NCBI GenBank assembly: GCA_024867545.1
Contig: JANFNE010000089.1
Coordinates: 33,350 to 97,349, forward strand
Length of the DNA: 64,000 bases
Direction of reading: 5' to 3'
Source of the DNA: Phytopythium helicoides
Lineage: Eukaryota; Oomycota; Peronosporomycetes; Pythiales; Pythiaceae
Shown here: piece by piece, positions 39,953 through 49,947 of the stretch
How the letters are laid out: each line of letters begins with the position of its first letter
Position numbering within the stretch: position 1 is the first letter of the stretch
Notes under the pieces: generated by a model
The model's database searches: none
What the model was told of the DNA's origin: nothing
Seen by the model: the letters and a program-made list of their open reading frames with translations, nothing else
Made by a program: the position numbers and the translations under genes

Positions 39953-41485
39953 TTAAATTTTATTTAAAAAATTATTAGTAAAATCAGTTGCTAATAATGT
40001 TATTTTTTGGTTTAATTCTTTAGAAATTTCTTTTTTAGTTAAAATTTCATTTAAAATATCAGAATGATTATTTTTAATAAAAGATAACCATTTATCTTCA
40101 AAAATTGAAATTTTATCTACTGAAATTTTATCTAAAAAACCTCTAACACCTAAGAAAATAATTATAATTTGATCTTCTACAGATAAAGGTACATTTAAAC
40201 CTTGTTTTAACATTTCAGTTAATCTTACACCTCTATGTAATTGTTGCTGAGTAGTAGCATCTAAATCAGAACCAAATTGTGCAAAAGCTTGTACTTCTCT
40301 AAATTGTGCTAACTCTAATTTCATAGTACCTGCTATTTGTTTCATAGCTTTAATTTGAGCAGAAGAACCAACACGGCTTACTGATAAACCTACACTAATA
40401 GCTGGTCTTTGACCTTGGTTAAATAATTCAGTTTCTAAGAAAATTTGACCATCAGTAATTGAAATAACATTTGTTGGTATATATGCAGAAACGTCACCAG
40501 CTTGTGTTTCAATTACAGGTAATGCTGTTAAAGAACCACCACCAATTTTATTATTCATTTTAGCAGCTCTTTCTAATAATCTAGAGTGTAAATAAAATAC
40601 GTCACCTGGATAAGCTTCTCTACCTGGAGGTCTTCTTAATAATAAAGACATTTGTCTATAAGCTACAGCTTGTTTAGATAAATCATCATAAAAAATAACA
40701 GCATGTTTACCATTATCTCGGAAAAATTCACCTAAAGCACAACCAGTATAAGGAGCTAAAAATTGTAAAGGAGCTGAATCTGAAGCAGTGGCTGCAACAA
40801 TAATAGAATAAAATAATGCATTTTTTTCTTCTAAAGTTTTAGTTAATTCAGCAATAGTAGATCTTTTTTGACCAACACCTACATAAATACAATAAATTTG
40901 ATTATCAGCATCTTTTCTTAAATGAGGTTCTCTTTGGTTAATAATAGTATCAATAGCAATAGAAGTTTTTCCTGTTTGTCTATCACCAATAATTAATTCT
41001 CTTTGACCTCTACCAATAGGAATTAAACTATCTACAGCTTTTAAACCTGTTTGTACAGGTTCTTTAACACTTTGTCTAGGCATAATACCTGGAGCTTTAA
41101 TTTCTACTCTGCTTTCTGTTTTTGTATTAATAGGTCCTTTACCATCAATAGCTTGACCTAAAGCATCAACTACACGACCTAATAATTCAATACCTACAGG
41201 AACACTAACAATTGAACCTGTTCTTCTTACAAAATTACCTTCTTGAATATCTCTATCATTACTAAAAACAACAACACCAACAACATCAGGTTCTAAATTT
41301 AAAGCCATACCTTTAATTGCACCATTGTTAAATTCAACCATTTCACCTGCTTGGATTTTAGTTAAACCGTAACATCTTGCAATACCATCACTCATAGAAA
41401 GAACAATACCTGTTTCTTGTAAACTTTTTTCATCTTTATATTTTTTAATATTTGATTCTAGTATATATGATAATTCAATAGCCAT
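39953..41485 (-). CDS. atp1: ATP synthase F1 subunit alpha
   Basis: Non-catalytic nucleotide-binding subunit of F1. The 510-residue protein has the Walker [14 protein letters not shown] near residue 170, the alpha-subunit signature [14 protein letters not shown] near 375-388, and a C-terminal helical domain. Length is normal. It lies 63 nt after trnE on the same strand. Confidence 0.98.
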   Translation of the reverse strand: MAIELSYILESNIKKYKDEKSLQETGIVLSMSDGIARCYGLTKIQAGEMVEFNNGAIKGMALNLEPDVVGVVVFSNDRDIQEGNFVRRTGSIVSVPVGIELLGRVVDALGQAIDGKGPINTKTESRVEIKAPGIMPRQSVKEPVQTGLKAVDSLIPIGRGQRELIIGDRQTGKTSIAIDTIINQREPHLRKDADNQIYCIYVGVGQKRSTIAELTKTLEEKNALFYSIIVAATASDSAPLQFLAPYTGCALGEFFRDNGKHAVIFYDDLSKQAVAYRQMSLLLRRPPGREAYPGDVFYLHSRLLERAAKMNNKIGGGSLTALPVIETQAGDVSAYIPTNVISITDGQIFLETELFNQGQRPAISVGLSVSRVGSSAQIKAMKQIAGTMKLELAQFREVQAFAQFGSDLDATTQQQLHRGVRLTEMLKQGLNVPLSVEDQIIIIFLGVRGFLDKISVDKISIFEDKWLSFIKNNHSDILNEILTKKEISKELNQKITLLATDFTNNFLNKI

Positions 41486-41548
41486 TAAAAGGTTATTAAA
41501 TTATCATATTTATTAAATATATTAAATTTAAATATATTTAATATTTAT

Positions 41549-41619
41549 ACCCTTTACGAGAATTGAACTCGTGTTTTTGCCGTGAAAAGGCAATGTCCTA
41601 ACCACTAGACTAAAAGGGC
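41549..41619 (-). tRNA. trnE(uuc): tRNA-Glu (UUC)
   Basis: Acceptor GCCCTTT/AAAGGGT and anticodon stem TTGCC/GGCAA with loop TTTTCAC. It lies between nad4 and atp1. Confidence 0.95.
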
Positions 41620-41645
41620 TTTTATTAAAAATATAAAAAATATTT

Positions 41646-43124
41646 TTAATAAAAATAAGAAAAATCTATATGCACTAAAATTTTAGTTACACTTTCATGC
41701 ATACAACTTTCAAAAATTTTAGGATATAATCCTAATAAAAAAATATTTATAATTAAAATTAAATGGATTAAAAATTCACGATAAGTTAAATCATAATAAA
41801 TTTTTAAATAAATATTTTGAATATTTCCATAACAAATTCTATTATAAAACATTAATGAATATATACCTCCTAAAAACATACCAATAGTTGCAAAAATAGC
41901 TGTTGTTGTATTATCTTCAAAAACACCAGTTAAAATTAAGATTTCTCCAACAAAGCTACTTGAACCTGGAATTGACATATTTGCTAAAACATATATAAAT
42001 AAAGCTATACAAAATAAAGGCATAGTATGTGCTAATCCACCATAATAATTAATAAAACGTGTATGATACCTATCATATAAACAACCTATAGAAAAGAATA
42101 AACCGCTAGAAACTAAACCGTGACTTATCATTTGTATAATACTACCTTCTAAACCTTGTATAGTTAAAGAAAAAATACCTAAAACAATAAAATTCATGTG
42201 AGCTACTGATGCATAAGCTATAATACGTTTTAAATCGGTTTGTCTAATTGCAGTTAATGATGCGTAAATTACCGATATTAAACATAAAACTAATACATAA
42301 GGAGTAAAATATATACTAGCTTTAGGAAATAAAGGTATTAAAAAACGAACCATACCGTATGAACCTAATTTAAGTAAAATACCTGCTAATAAAACTGAAC
42401 CAGCTGTTGGAGCTTCAACGTGAGCTTCTGGTAACCAAACATGAAATGGTAACATTGGAAGTTTAACTGCAAAAGATAAAAAAAAAGCTAACCAATATAA
42501 TTTTTCATATGAAAAATTAAAATTACTGTAATATAATATTTGATAATCTGTTGTACCTACAGTTAAAAATAAATGTATTATAGCAATAAACATAAATAAA
42601 GAACCTGCAAGTGTATACATAAAAAATAAATAAGAAGCTTTAATTTTACGTTCTCTTGAACCCCAAATACCTATAATTAAAAACATTGGTATTAAAACAC
42701 TTTCAAAAAATATATAAAAGATTAATAAATCTAATACACTAAAAGAAATTATTAAACAAAATTCTAAAAGAAAATATAAAATAAAATATTCTTTTACATT
42801 TTTTGTTACAATTTCATAACTAATTAACATACAAATTGGTATTAAAAAAGTTGTTAAAATTATAAAGAAAAGTGATATACCATCAACACCTAAATAAAAA
42901 TTAATATTAAATTGACTAATCCATTCCATTTTAAATAAATATTGAAAATTAGAAGTAGATTTATCAAATAATATCCACAAAGGTAACGAAACTATGAAAA
43001 TAAAAAATGACATAAAAATACTAAAATTTTTAACTAATTTATCATTTTTTATAAAAAACAATATAAATATTGATATTAAAGGTAAAATAAGTAAAATTAT
43101 TAATATAAATTTATTAAAAAACAT
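41646..43124 (-). CDS. nad4: NADH dehydrogenase subunit 4
   Basis: Antiporter-like membrane subunit of complex I (NuoM family). The start is set at 43124 (MFFNKFILIILLILPL), giving 492 residues. The open frame extends upstream to 43217, but that part lies in trnH and is not expected in the protein. Diagnostic segments are LPMLPFHVWLPEAHVEAPTAGSVLLAGILLKLGSYG and KRIIAYASVAHMNFIVLG. Confidence 0.97.
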   Translation of the reverse strand: MFFNKFILIILLILPLISIFILFFIKNDKLVKNFSIFMSFFIFIVSLPLWILFDKSTSNFQYLFKMEWISQFNINFYLGVDGISLFFIILTTFLIPICMLISYEIVTKNVKEYFILYFLLEFCLIISFSVLDLLIFYIFFESVLIPMFLIIGIWGSRERKIKASYLFFMYTLAGSLFMFIAIIHLFLTVGTTDYQILYYSNFNFSYEKLYWLAFFLSFAVKLPMLPFHVWLPEAHVEAPTAGSVLLAGILLKLGSYGMVRFLIPLFPKASIYFTPYVLVLCLISVIYASLTAIRQTDLKRIIAYASVAHMNFIVLGIFSLTIQGLEGSIIQMISHGLVSSGLFFSIGCLYDRYHTRFINYYGGLAHTMPLFCIALFIYVLANMSIPGSSSFVGEILILTGVFEDNTTTAIFATIGMFLGGIYSLMFYNRICYGNIQNIYLKIYYDLTYREFLIHLILIINIFLLGLYPKIFESCMHESVTKILVHIDFSYFY

Positions 43125-43178
43125 AATAAATAAATAAATAATAGTATATAATAAATAAAGAGTTATTTTGAAAAAAGG

Positions 43179-43249
43179 GCGAATAATGGGATTTGAACCC
43201 ATAACACTTAGACCCACAATCTAACACTCTACCTTTAAGTTATATTCGC
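43179..43249 (-). tRNA. trnH(gug): tRNA-His (GUG), with encoded G-1
   Basis: Acceptor GCGAATA/TATTCGC and loop TTGTGGG. An extra G (at 43250) faces discriminator C (43178), the identity feature of tRNA-His, so G-1 appears to be encoded. Confidence 0.94.
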
Positions 43250-43254
43250 CTTTT

Positions 43255-43677
43255 TTAAATTTTTCTTAAATAATATAAAAAATTTAAAAAAGGTTTAATA
43301 ATTAAACTATTTAAAGGTATTGTATTATTTGAAATTAATTTTTTAATTTTTAGATTTGAATAAATATTTTTTTCTGTTTTTAAATAAATTAATTCAATTT
43401 TTTTAAAAATAAAAAGATCTTTAATCAAATTTAAATTATCATCATTACCATAAATAATTAAAACAGAATTTTGACTTCTAATATTAGGAAAATATTTAGT
43501 TATTAAATTTTGTTTTAAAATTAATGATTTATAATTTAATTTTTTTAATTTTTTTTTTATTGATATTATTTCGTTAATATTCATATCATAATAACGAAAA
43601 ATATAAATATATTTATAATTTTGTTTTATATTTTGTAATTGATTTAATTTATATTTTTTAAATAAATTATTTTTCAT
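43255..43677 (-). CDS. Unassigned ORF, 140 codons; likely ribosomal protein uL10
   Basis: Basic protein without membrane helices. Residues about 22-62 (KYIYIFRYYDMNINEIISIKKKLKKLNYKSLILKQNLITK) follow the N-terminal uL10 pattern (F.DYRGLTVxExxxLRKKLRExGxxxxVVKNTLxxx). A following strand LIIYGNDDNLN and the end LNSLIIKPFLNFLYYL fit the rest of the rRNA-binding domain. The C-terminal L12-binding helix is absent or minimal, as in organellar forms. It lies 14 nt after nad7, before trnH. Match by eye only. Confidence 0.6.
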   Translation of the reverse strand: MKNNLFKKYKLNQLQNIKQNYKYIYIFRYYDMNINEIISIKKKLKKLNYKSLILKQNLITKYFPNIRSQNSVLIIYGNDDNLNLIKDLFIFKKIELIYLKTEKNIYSNLKIKKLISNNTIPLNSLIIKPFLNFLYYLRKI

Positions 43678-43691
43678 AAAATATTTTGAAA

Positions 43692-44870
43692 TTATCTATC
43701 GATTTCTCCAAAAACAACATCAAGTGTACCAATAATAGTTACAACATCTGCAATCATATGATTTTTAGCAATAAAATCTAAAGCTTGTAAATGAACAAAT
43801 CCTGGAGATTTAATTTTACATCTATAAGGTTTATTTGTACCATTAGATACTAAAAAAACACCATATTCACCTTTAGGAGCTTCAATCATTGTATAAGTTT
43901 CACCATTATTTACTGTAATATTTTCAGAATAATATTTAAAATGATGTATTAAAGATTCCATTGAATTTTTTAATTGAATCCTATTTGGACTTGTAATTTT
44001 TTTATCATCTAATTTAATAGGTCCTTCAGGTATTTCATTTATAACTTGATGGATTATTTTAATAGATTGTCTCATTTCTTCAATTCTAATTAAATATCTA
44101 TCATAACAGTCTCCATTAGTACCTACAGGAATCTCAAAATCTAATTTATCGTAAACTTCATAAGGTTGCGTTTTTCTTAAATCCCAAGCTATTCCAGAAC
44201 CTCTTAACATAACACCACTAAAACCACGATTTAAAGCTTCTTTTGCTGTAACAATACCTATATCAACTAATCTTTGTTTCCAAATACGATTATTTGTTAA
44301 CATTTCTTCAATTTCATCTAAACGGGTATTAAATTGATCACAAAAAATAAATATATCATTTAATAAACCTTTAGGTAAATCTTGATGAACACCTCCAGGT
44401 CTAAAATATGCTGCATGCATACGTGCTCCTGAAACTCTTTCATAAAATTCCATAAGTTTTTCACGTTCTTCAAATCCCCAAAAATAAGGTGTCATAGCCC
44501 CTACATCTAATGCATGACAACACACAGCTAATAAATGATTTAATAAACGTGTTATTTCAGAAAAAAGAACTCGAATATATTGAGCTCTTAAAGGAACATC
44601 GCAATTTAATAATTTTTCAATTGCTAATACATAAGCATGTTCTTGACACATCATAGAAACATAATCTAATCGATCAAAATAAGGTAATGCTTGTAAATAA
44701 TTTTTATATTCAATTAATTTTTCAGTACCTCTATGTAATAAACCTATATGTGAATCAGCTTTTTTAACTACTTCACCATTTAATTCTAAAATAAGTCTTA
44801 AAACACCATGAGCTGCTGGATGCTGTGGACCAAAATTTATAGAAAAATTTTTAATTTTTTTTAAAGCCAT
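43692..44870 (-). CDS. nad7: NADH dehydrogenase subunit 7 (49-kDa, NuoD-like)
   Basis: Matrix-arm subunit of complex I forming the quinone pocket. The 392-residue protein has [24 protein letters not shown] (about 12-35), [26 protein letters not shown], the C-terminal [13 protein letters not shown] and ends [12 protein letters not shown], as in nearly all homologues. A poly-T/poly-A tract lies directly upstream of the start. Confidence 0.98.
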   Translation of the reverse strand: MALKKIKNFSINFGPQHPAAHGVLRLILELNGEVVKKADSHIGLLHRGTEKLIEYKNYLQALPYFDRLDYVSMMCQEHAYVLAIEKLLNCDVPLRAQYIRVLFSEITRLLNHLLAVCCHALDVGAMTPYFWGFEEREKLMEFYERVSGARMHAAYFRPGGVHQDLPKGLLNDIFIFCDQFNTRLDEIEEMLTNNRIWKQRLVDIGIVTAKEALNRGFSGVMLRGSGIAWDLRKTQPYEVYDKLDFEIPVGTNGDCYDRYLIRIEEMRQSIKIIHQVINEIPEGPIKLDDKKITSPNRIQLKNSMESLIHHFKYYSENITVNNGETYTMIEAPKGEYGVFLVSNGTNKPYRCKIKSPGFVHLQALDFIAKNHMIADVVTIIGTLDVVFGEIDR

Positions 44871-44990
44871 TTTTTTTTTTTTTAAAAAAACAATAAGAAT
44901 ATTTATAAATTAAAAAATTTATAAATATATAGCATATATAGTAGATAAATATTTTTGAAATATTTATTTATTTTTTATATAAATAATATT

Positions 44991-46484
44991 ATGATTTTAC
45001 AAGAAATTTTTAATAACAATTTTGAAATTCTTATTCCAGAATTTTTTTTAACTACTGTTTTATTAATTTTATTATTATTCGGAGTTTTTTATAAAAATAA
45101 TCAAAATTATGAAAAAATTTTGATCACTAAAAATATAAATTCTATAATAATATATTTATTATTAATTCTTTTAGTTCTAACTTTTAATATAAATAATATT
45201 TCAAATAATGTAATGAATGGAGTGCTAATTATAAATAATTTTACTCAATTTATTAAAATTATTTTAATATTATCAACAATAATTTGTTTTTTTACACAGC
45301 AAAAATATATTATTCAACAAAAAATTAATTCATATGAAATAAATATTTTAATGCTAATATCTTTATTAGGTTTAATGATTTTAATATCATCAAATCATTT
45401 TATTACATTATATTTAGCTATAGAATTACAAAGTTTAAGTTTTTATATATTAACAGCTTCTCAAAAAAAATCAATAATATCAGTTGAAGCAGCATTAAAA
45501 TATTTTATATTAGGATCTATTGCTTCTGGTTTTATTCTTTTTGGTTGTTCTATTTTATATGTAATTATAGGTTCATTAAATTTTAATACCATTTTTTTAT
45601 TTTTATCAAATGTTGATTTTTTAAAAAATACTGATTTATTATTAGGAATAGTATATTCATTAATTTTTATTATTGCAGGTATTTTATTTAAAATTGGTGC
45701 CGTACCTTTTCATTTTTGGTTACCTGATGTTTATGAAGGTGCGCCCAATAATGTTTCAAGTTTTTTTGCAATTGTACCTAAAATAGCTTTTATTGGTATT
45801 TTAATTCGTTTTTTTTTTGATATATTTTTTAATATTTCATTTTTTTTTGAAATTTTTTTTTATATAGTATCTTTTTTTTCAATGTTAATAGGTGCATTAT
45901 CTGCATTACAACAAAAAAAAATAAAAAGATTATTAGCTTATAGTTCAATAAGTCACGTAGGTTTTATCCTTATAGGATTTACATCAAATTTATTAAATAA
46001 TATTCCTTTTATTTTATTATATATAATAATTTATATAATAACAAGTATTAATCTTTGGACTTCATATATTTCATTAAATATTAATCATAAACCTATAAAA
46101 TATTTAACAGATTTATCAAATATTTCTTCTATTAATAAATTAATTGGTGCTATTATTGTTATAAATATATTTTCATTGGCAGGTATACCACCTTTAGCTG
46201 GTTTTTTTTCAAAATTATTTATATTTTTTTCAGCCATTAAAAATAACTACTTTAGTTTAGTTTTTTTTGGTATAATTATAAGTGTTATAAGTTCATTTTA
46301 TTATTTAAAAATAATAAAAATTATATATTTTGAAAAAATTTCAAGAAAATTATATGTTTCACAAATAAATAAAACTCAAAGTATTGTATTATTGTTAAAT
46401 ACTCAATTTATTTTATTTTTATTTATATTTCCAAATATTATATTATCTTATTTAAATAAAATTTATTTATTTTTATTAATATAA
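44991..46484 (+). CDS. nad2: NADH dehydrogenase subunit 2
   Basis: Antiporter-like membrane subunit of complex I (NuoN family). The start at 44991 (MILQEIFNNNFEILIPEFFL) gives 497 residues and matches the usual N-terminus. An in-frame ATG at 44955 would add 12 residues and cannot be excluded. Diagnostic stretches are LYLAIELQSLSFYILTA, GAVPFHFWLPDVYEGAPNNVSSFFAIVPKIAF and KRLLAYSSISHVGFIL. nad2 and nad7 are divergent with about 120 nt between starts. Confidence 0.96.
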   Translation: MILQEIFNNNFEILIPEFFLTTVLLILLLFGVFYKNNQNYEKILITKNINSIIIYLLLILLVLTFNINNISNNVMNGVLIINNFTQFIKIILILSTIICFFTQQKYIIQQKINSYEINILMLISLLGLMILISSNHFITLYLAIELQSLSFYILTASQKKSIISVEAALKYFILGSIASGFILFGCSILYVIIGSLNFNTIFLFLSNVDFLKNTDLLLGIVYSLIFIIAGILFKIGAVPFHFWLPDVYEGAPNNVSSFFAIVPKIAFIGILIRFFFDIFFNISFFFEIFFYIVSFFSMLIGALSALQQKKIKRLLAYSSISHVGFILIGFTSNLLNNIPFILLYIIIYIITSINLWTSYISLNINHKPIKYLTDLSNISSINKLIGAIIVINIFSLAGIPPLAGFFSKLFIFFSAIKNNYFSLVFFGIIISVISSFYYLKIIKIIYFEKISRKLYVSQINKTQSIVLLLNTQFILFLFIFPNIILSYLNKIYLFLLI

Positions 46485-46491
46485 TATTTAA

Positions 46492-46564
46492 GTCTGGATA
46501 GCTCAGTTGGTTAGAGTAAAAGACTGAAAATCTTTGTGTCGGTGGTTCAAATCCACCTCCAGAC
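46492..46564 (+). tRNA. trnF(gaa): tRNA-Phe (GAA)
   Basis: Acceptor GTCTGGA/TCCAGAC and anticodon GAA. It starts 7 nt after nad2 and ends 22 nt before rps10. Confidence 0.96.
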
Positions 46565-46586
46565 AATTTTTATTATAATATAAAAA

Positions 46587-46931
46587 ATGTATATTTTAAG
46601 AATAACTTTTAAATCAATAAAAAAAATTAATAATATTAAAAAAAATTTATTAAAATTAAAAAAAAAAAATAATTTTAAAAATATCCAAATAAATGGTATA
46701 TTTAAAATAAAAAATAAAAATAAAATATTTACATTATTAAAATCACCACATGTAAATAAAAAATCTCGTGAACATTTTATTTATAAAAATTATATACAAA
46801 AAATAGATATAAATTTTAAAAATATTTTTCAATTATTAAATTTTTTAATACTTGTAAAAAAAATTTTAAATGAAAATTATATAATTAAAATTAAAATAAT
46901 TAAAAATAAAAATAAAATGCTTATAGCTTAA
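46587..46931 (+). CDS. rps10: Ribosomal protein uS10
   Basis: Small-subunit protein of 114 residues. The conserved core is LKSPHVNKKSREHFIYKNYIQKIDI (about 51-75), equivalent to the bacterial SPHVNKDARDQFE signature. Flanks are K/N/I-rich. The last 15 nt overlap the acceptor stem of trnR(GCG). Confidence 0.93.
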   Translation: MYILRITFKSIKKINNIKKNLLKLKKKNNFKNIQINGIFKIKNKNKIFTLLKSPHVNKKSREHFIYKNYIQKIDINFKNIFQLLNFLILVKKILNENYIIKIKIIKNKNKMLIA

Positions 46932-46988
46932 TGGATAAAGCGTTAGATTGCGGATCTATAAAATGAAAGTTCGAATCTTTCTAAGCAT
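46917..46988 (+). tRNA. trnR(gcg): tRNA-Arg (GCG)
   Basis: Acceptor ATGCTTA/TAAGCAT and anticodon loop TTGCGGA with GCG. It reads CGU/CGC. Its 5' end lies inside rps10, so cutting out the tRNA would remove the rps10 stop. Confidence 0.92.
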
Positions 46989-47027
46989 AAACTTTTATTT
47001 AATAAATATTTTATTAATTAATTTAAA

Positions 47028-47100
47028 TTGAAGTATAGCCAAGTGGTAAGGCCTCCGTTTTTGGTGCGGATAATCAAAGGTTCGAATCCTTTTACTTCAA
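47028..47100 (+). tRNA. trnQ(uug): tRNA-Gln (UUG)
   Basis: Acceptor TTGAAGT/ACTTCAA and anticodon stem TCCGT/GCGGA with loop TTTTGGT. Confidence 0.95.
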
Positions 47101-47102
47101 AA

Positions 47103-47175
47103 GGGCCTATAACTCAGTTGGTTAGAGTATACGCCTGATAAGTGTAAAGTCAGTAGTTCAAGTCTACTTAGGCCC
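47103..47175 (+). tRNA. trnI(gau): tRNA-Ile (GAU)
   Basis: Acceptor GGGCCTA/TAGGCCC and loop CTGATAA with GAT. It lies two bases after trnQ. Confidence 0.95.
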
Positions 47176-47178
47176 ATA

Positions 47179-47250
47179 GAATAATTAGCTCAATTGGTAG
47201 AGTATTTCGTTTACACCGAAAATGTTAGCGGTTCAAATCCGTTATTATTC
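47179..47250 (+). tRNA. trnV(uac): tRNA-Val (UAC)
   Basis: Acceptor GAATAAT/ATTATTC and anticodon stem TTTCG/CGAAA with loop TTTACAC. It is upstream of rps12. Confidence 0.95.
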
Positions 47251-47263
47251 ATTTTAATTTTTT

Positions 47264-47644
47264 ATGTCAACAATAAATCAATTATTTTTACAAAAACAAA
47301 AACGTTTAGAAAAAAAAAAAATAAATAAAAGTCCTGCATTAAAAAAATGTCCTCAACGTAAAGGTATTTGTTTAAAAGTATATACAACAACACCTAAAAA
47401 ACCTAACTCAGCTTTACGTAAAGTTGCTAAAGTTAGATTAAGTAGTAGATATACAGTTATTTCATATATACCTGGTATAGGACATAGTTTACAAGAACAT
47501 TCTATTGTATTAGTTAGAGGTGGTAGAGTGAAAGATTTACCTGGTGTTAAATATCATATTGTTAGAGGTAAATATGATTTATTAGGTATATTAAAAAGAA
47601 AAACTTCAAGATCAAAATATGGAACTAAATTACGAAGAGTTTAA
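47264..47644 (+). CDS. rps12: Ribosomal protein uS12
   Basis: Decoding-centre protein of the small subunit; 126 residues. [33 protein letters not shown] and [34 protein letters not shown] are near-universal motifs. The Lys of KKPNSALRK is kept. It overlaps rps7 by 26 nt, preserving the bacterial str-operon pair. Confidence 0.98.
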   Translation: MSTINQLFLQKQKRLEKKKINKSPALKKCPQRKGICLKVYTTTPKKPNSALRKVAKVRLSSRYTVISYIPGIGHSLQEHSIVLVRGGRVKDLPGVKYHIVRGKYDLLGILKRKTSRSKYGTKLRRV

Positions 47645-48041
47645 AATTAAAAAAATATTTACAAATATATTATTAAAAAAAGGTAAAAAAACCAATTCAG
47701 AATATATTTTTAAAAATATTTTAATTAATTTAAAAAAAAATACAAAACAAAAACCTATTTTTATTTTAATAAAATGTATAAAAAATTTATTACCAAAATT
47801 AAAAGCAATAAGTATTCCAAATAAAAAAAAAAGTAAAAAAAAAAAAGATGCTTATTTTTTAATTTTTTTAAATGAAGATAAACAAATTAAAAAATCAATA
47901 TCATGGTTATTATTAAATTCAAATTTAAAAAACATAACTAATGAAATTATTCAAACATCTAAAAATAAAAGTAAAACAATTAACACAAAAAAACAATATT
48001 ATAAAGATATTAAAAAATTAAAATTTAATATAAATTTTTAA
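47619..48041 (+). CDS. rps7: Ribosomal protein uS7
   Basis: Small-subunit head protein of 140 residues. Matches are [25 protein letters not shown] (about 14-38) and SISWLLLNS (bacterial AxRWLVxxAR). The ATG lies inside rps12, and the next in-frame Met would remove the whole family core, so the overlapping start is preferred. Confidence 0.9.
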   Translation: MELNYEEFKIKKIFTNILLKKGKKTNSEYIFKNILINLKKNTKQKPIFILIKCIKNLLPKLKAISIPNKKKSKKKKDAYFLIFLNEDKQIKKSISWLLLNSNLKNITNEIIQTSKNKSKTINTKKQYYKDIKKLKFNINF

Positions 48042-48178
48042 TTTTTTAATATTAAATATATTAATATTATTTTTTTTAATATTAAATAATTAAAAAAATA
48101 ATATTATTTAAGTAATATTATTTATAATTAAATAATTAATTATTAAAAAATATTTATATTTTATAAATTTAAAATTTT

Positions 48179-49090
48179 ATGAAAAATTATTATTATATTA
48201 ATAAAAAAAATTTAAAAATTGAAACAACAACTGATATTACAAAAATAAATAAATTTAAAAATGATTTATTATTTTTTAAAAAAATAACTGAAAATAAAAC
48301 AACAATACAACATCCATATCATTTAGTAGATGCAAGTCCATGGCCTTTTGTTATTTCATTTGGACTTTTTTTCTTAACTTTTGGTTTTGTTATGTATTTA
48401 CATGGATATAGTGGTAGTAATATTTTAACTTTAACAGGTTTTTTAATTGTTGCTTTAACAATGTATACTTGGTTTCGTGATATAGTAAGAGAAGCTGTAT
48501 ACGAAGGTAATCACACTAAACAAGTACAAATGGGTTTAAGAAAAGGTGTATTATTATTTATAGGTACAGAATTATCTTTTTTCATTAGTTTTTTTTGGGC
48601 TTTTTTTCATTCAGCTTTAGCTCCTACACCTGAAATTGGTTCTTTATGGCCTCCATTAGGTATTGAAACAGTTAATGCTTGGGGTATTCCTTTATTAAAT
48701 ACTATAATTTTATTATCTTCAGGCGCTACTATTACTTGGGCACATTATTCAATTGTTTATGGTGATAGAAAAAATGCTATATTAAGTTTAGTATTAACAA
48801 TTTCTTTAGCATTTATTTTCACAATGATTCAAGCTTATGAATATATTGAAAGTAGCTTTAGTATTTCAGATGGTATTTATGGTTCTACTTTTTATTTATT
48901 AACAGGTTTTCATGGTTTTCATGTTATTGTAGGTACTATATTTATTTTAGTAAGTACTATAAGATTAATTAATCATCATTTTACAAAACAACATCATTTT
49001 GGTTTTGAAGCTGCAGCTTGGTATTGGCATTTTGTAGATGTTGTTTGGTTATTTTTATTTGTATCAGTTTACTGGTGGGGAGGTAATTAA
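48179..49090 (+). CDS. cox3: Cytochrome c oxidase subunit 3, with N-terminal extension
   Basis: Seven-helix subunit of complex IV. From residue 43 on (QHPYHLVDASPWPFVISF, later WAFFHSALAPTPEIG, YEYIESSFSISDGIYGSTFYLLTGFHGFHVIVGT, and AAAWYWHFVDVVWLFLFVSVYWWGG) it is a standard Cox3. Residues 1-42 are an extra hydrophilic K/N/T-rich leader. No other ATG lies before the core, so the leader is real or a non-ATG start is used. The 137-nt spacer before it contains an 11-bp hairpin at 48096-48123. Confidence 0.95.
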   Translation: MKNYYYINKKNLKIETTTDITKINKFKNDLLFFKKITENKTTIQHPYHLVDASPWPFVISFGLFFLTFGFVMYLHGYSGSNILTLTGFLIVALTMYTWFRDIVREAVYEGNHTKQVQMGLRKGVLLFIGTELSFFISFFWAFFHSALAPTPEIGSLWPPLGIETVNAWGIPLLNTIILLSSGATITWAHYSIVYGDRKNAILSLVLTISLAFIFTMIQAYEYIESSFSISDGIYGSTFYLLTGFHGFHVIVGTIFILVSTIRLINHHFTKQHHFGFEAAAWYWHFVDVVWLFLFVSVYWWGGN

Positions 49091-49093
49091 TAT

Positions 49094-49822
49094 ATGTTTT
49101 TAACAAGTCCTTTTGAACAATTTGAAATTTTACCTATTTTTCAAATACCTTTTGTGTTTTCTAACGCGTCTTTAATAACAATAATCGGTTTTTTATTTGT
49201 ATATATTTACATTAGTATAAAAACCAAATTTGTTCCAACAAATTTTCAACAAATTTTTGAATCAGTATTTACTGCAACTTTAGAATTAACTTATGCAAAT
49301 ATAGGTGGTAAAGATAATAAACAATTTGTATCTTTAATTTTTGTAATTTTTTTTTTTTTACTTTTATGTAATTTAATAGGTTTAGTACCTTATAGTTTTA
49401 CATTAACAAGTCATTTAATAATTACTTTTACATTAGCTTTAACTATCTATATTGGTTTTAATTTAATTGGTATTAAAAAACATAAAATAAATTTTTTAAA
49501 TTTATTATTACCAAGTGGTTCTAGTATAGCTTTAGTTCCTTTATTAGTTCCTATTGAATTAATTTCATATATATTTCGTGTAATAAGTTTACCAGTTCGA
49601 CTTTTTGCCAATATGATGGCAGGTCACACATTATTAAAAATTATTGCAGGTTTTGCATGGACAATGTTAAGTGTAAATAGTTTAATATTTTTAGCACATT
49701 TTATTCCTTTAATGTTATTAGTATTTTTAATAGGTTTAGAAATAGGTGTAGCTATGATACAAGCTTATGTTTTTACTATATTAACTTGTATTTATATTAA
49801 TGATGCTATAAATTTACATTAA
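49094..49822 (+). CDS. atp6: ATP synthase F0 subunit a (subunit 6)
   Basis: Proton half-channel subunit of ATP synthase; 242 residues. The essential Arg is in SLPVRLFANMMAGHTLL (about 171-187), and the C-terminal LEIGVAMIQAYVFTILTCIYINDA carries the channel residues. It starts 3 nt after cox3, so they share a transcript. Confidence 0.97.
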   Translation: MFLTSPFEQFEILPIFQIPFVFSNASLITIIGFLFVYIYISIKTKFVPTNFQQIFESVFTATLELTYANIGGKDNKQFVSLIFVIFFFLLLCNLIGLVPYSFTLTSHLIITFTLALTIYIGFNLIGIKKHKINFLNLLLPSGSSIALVPLLVPIELISYIFRVISLPVRLFANMMAGHTLLKIIAGFAWTMLSVNSLIFLAHFIPLMLLVFLIGLEIGVAMIQAYVFTILTCIYINDAINLH

Positions 49823-49849
49823 ATTAATTATATATAAATAAATATAAAA

Positions 49850-49922
49850 GGAAAAGTAGCTCAGTTGGTTAGAGTAATAGCTTGTCACGTTATTGGTCGC
49901 GGGTTCGAGTCCCGTTTTTTCC
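49850..49922 (+). tRNA. trnD(guc): tRNA-Asp (GUC)
   Basis: Acceptor GGAAAAG/TTTTTCC and anticodon loop CTTGTCACG with GTC. It lies between atp6 and nad3. Confidence 0.95.
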
Positions 49923-49947
49923 GTTTTATAAAAAAAAAAAAAAAATT

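Noticed and set aside
43125..43217. 31-codon N-terminal extension of nad4
   Set aside because: It starts inside trnH, and the Met at 43124 gives the normal N-terminus.
48096..48123. TTTAAG promoter-like sequence before cox3
   Set aside because: It sits in the loop of an 11-bp hairpin and the hexamer is common by chance at this base composition.
49882..49947. 22-codon N-terminal extension of nad3
   Set aside because: It is translated from trnD and a poly-A tract; the start at 49948 fits the family.
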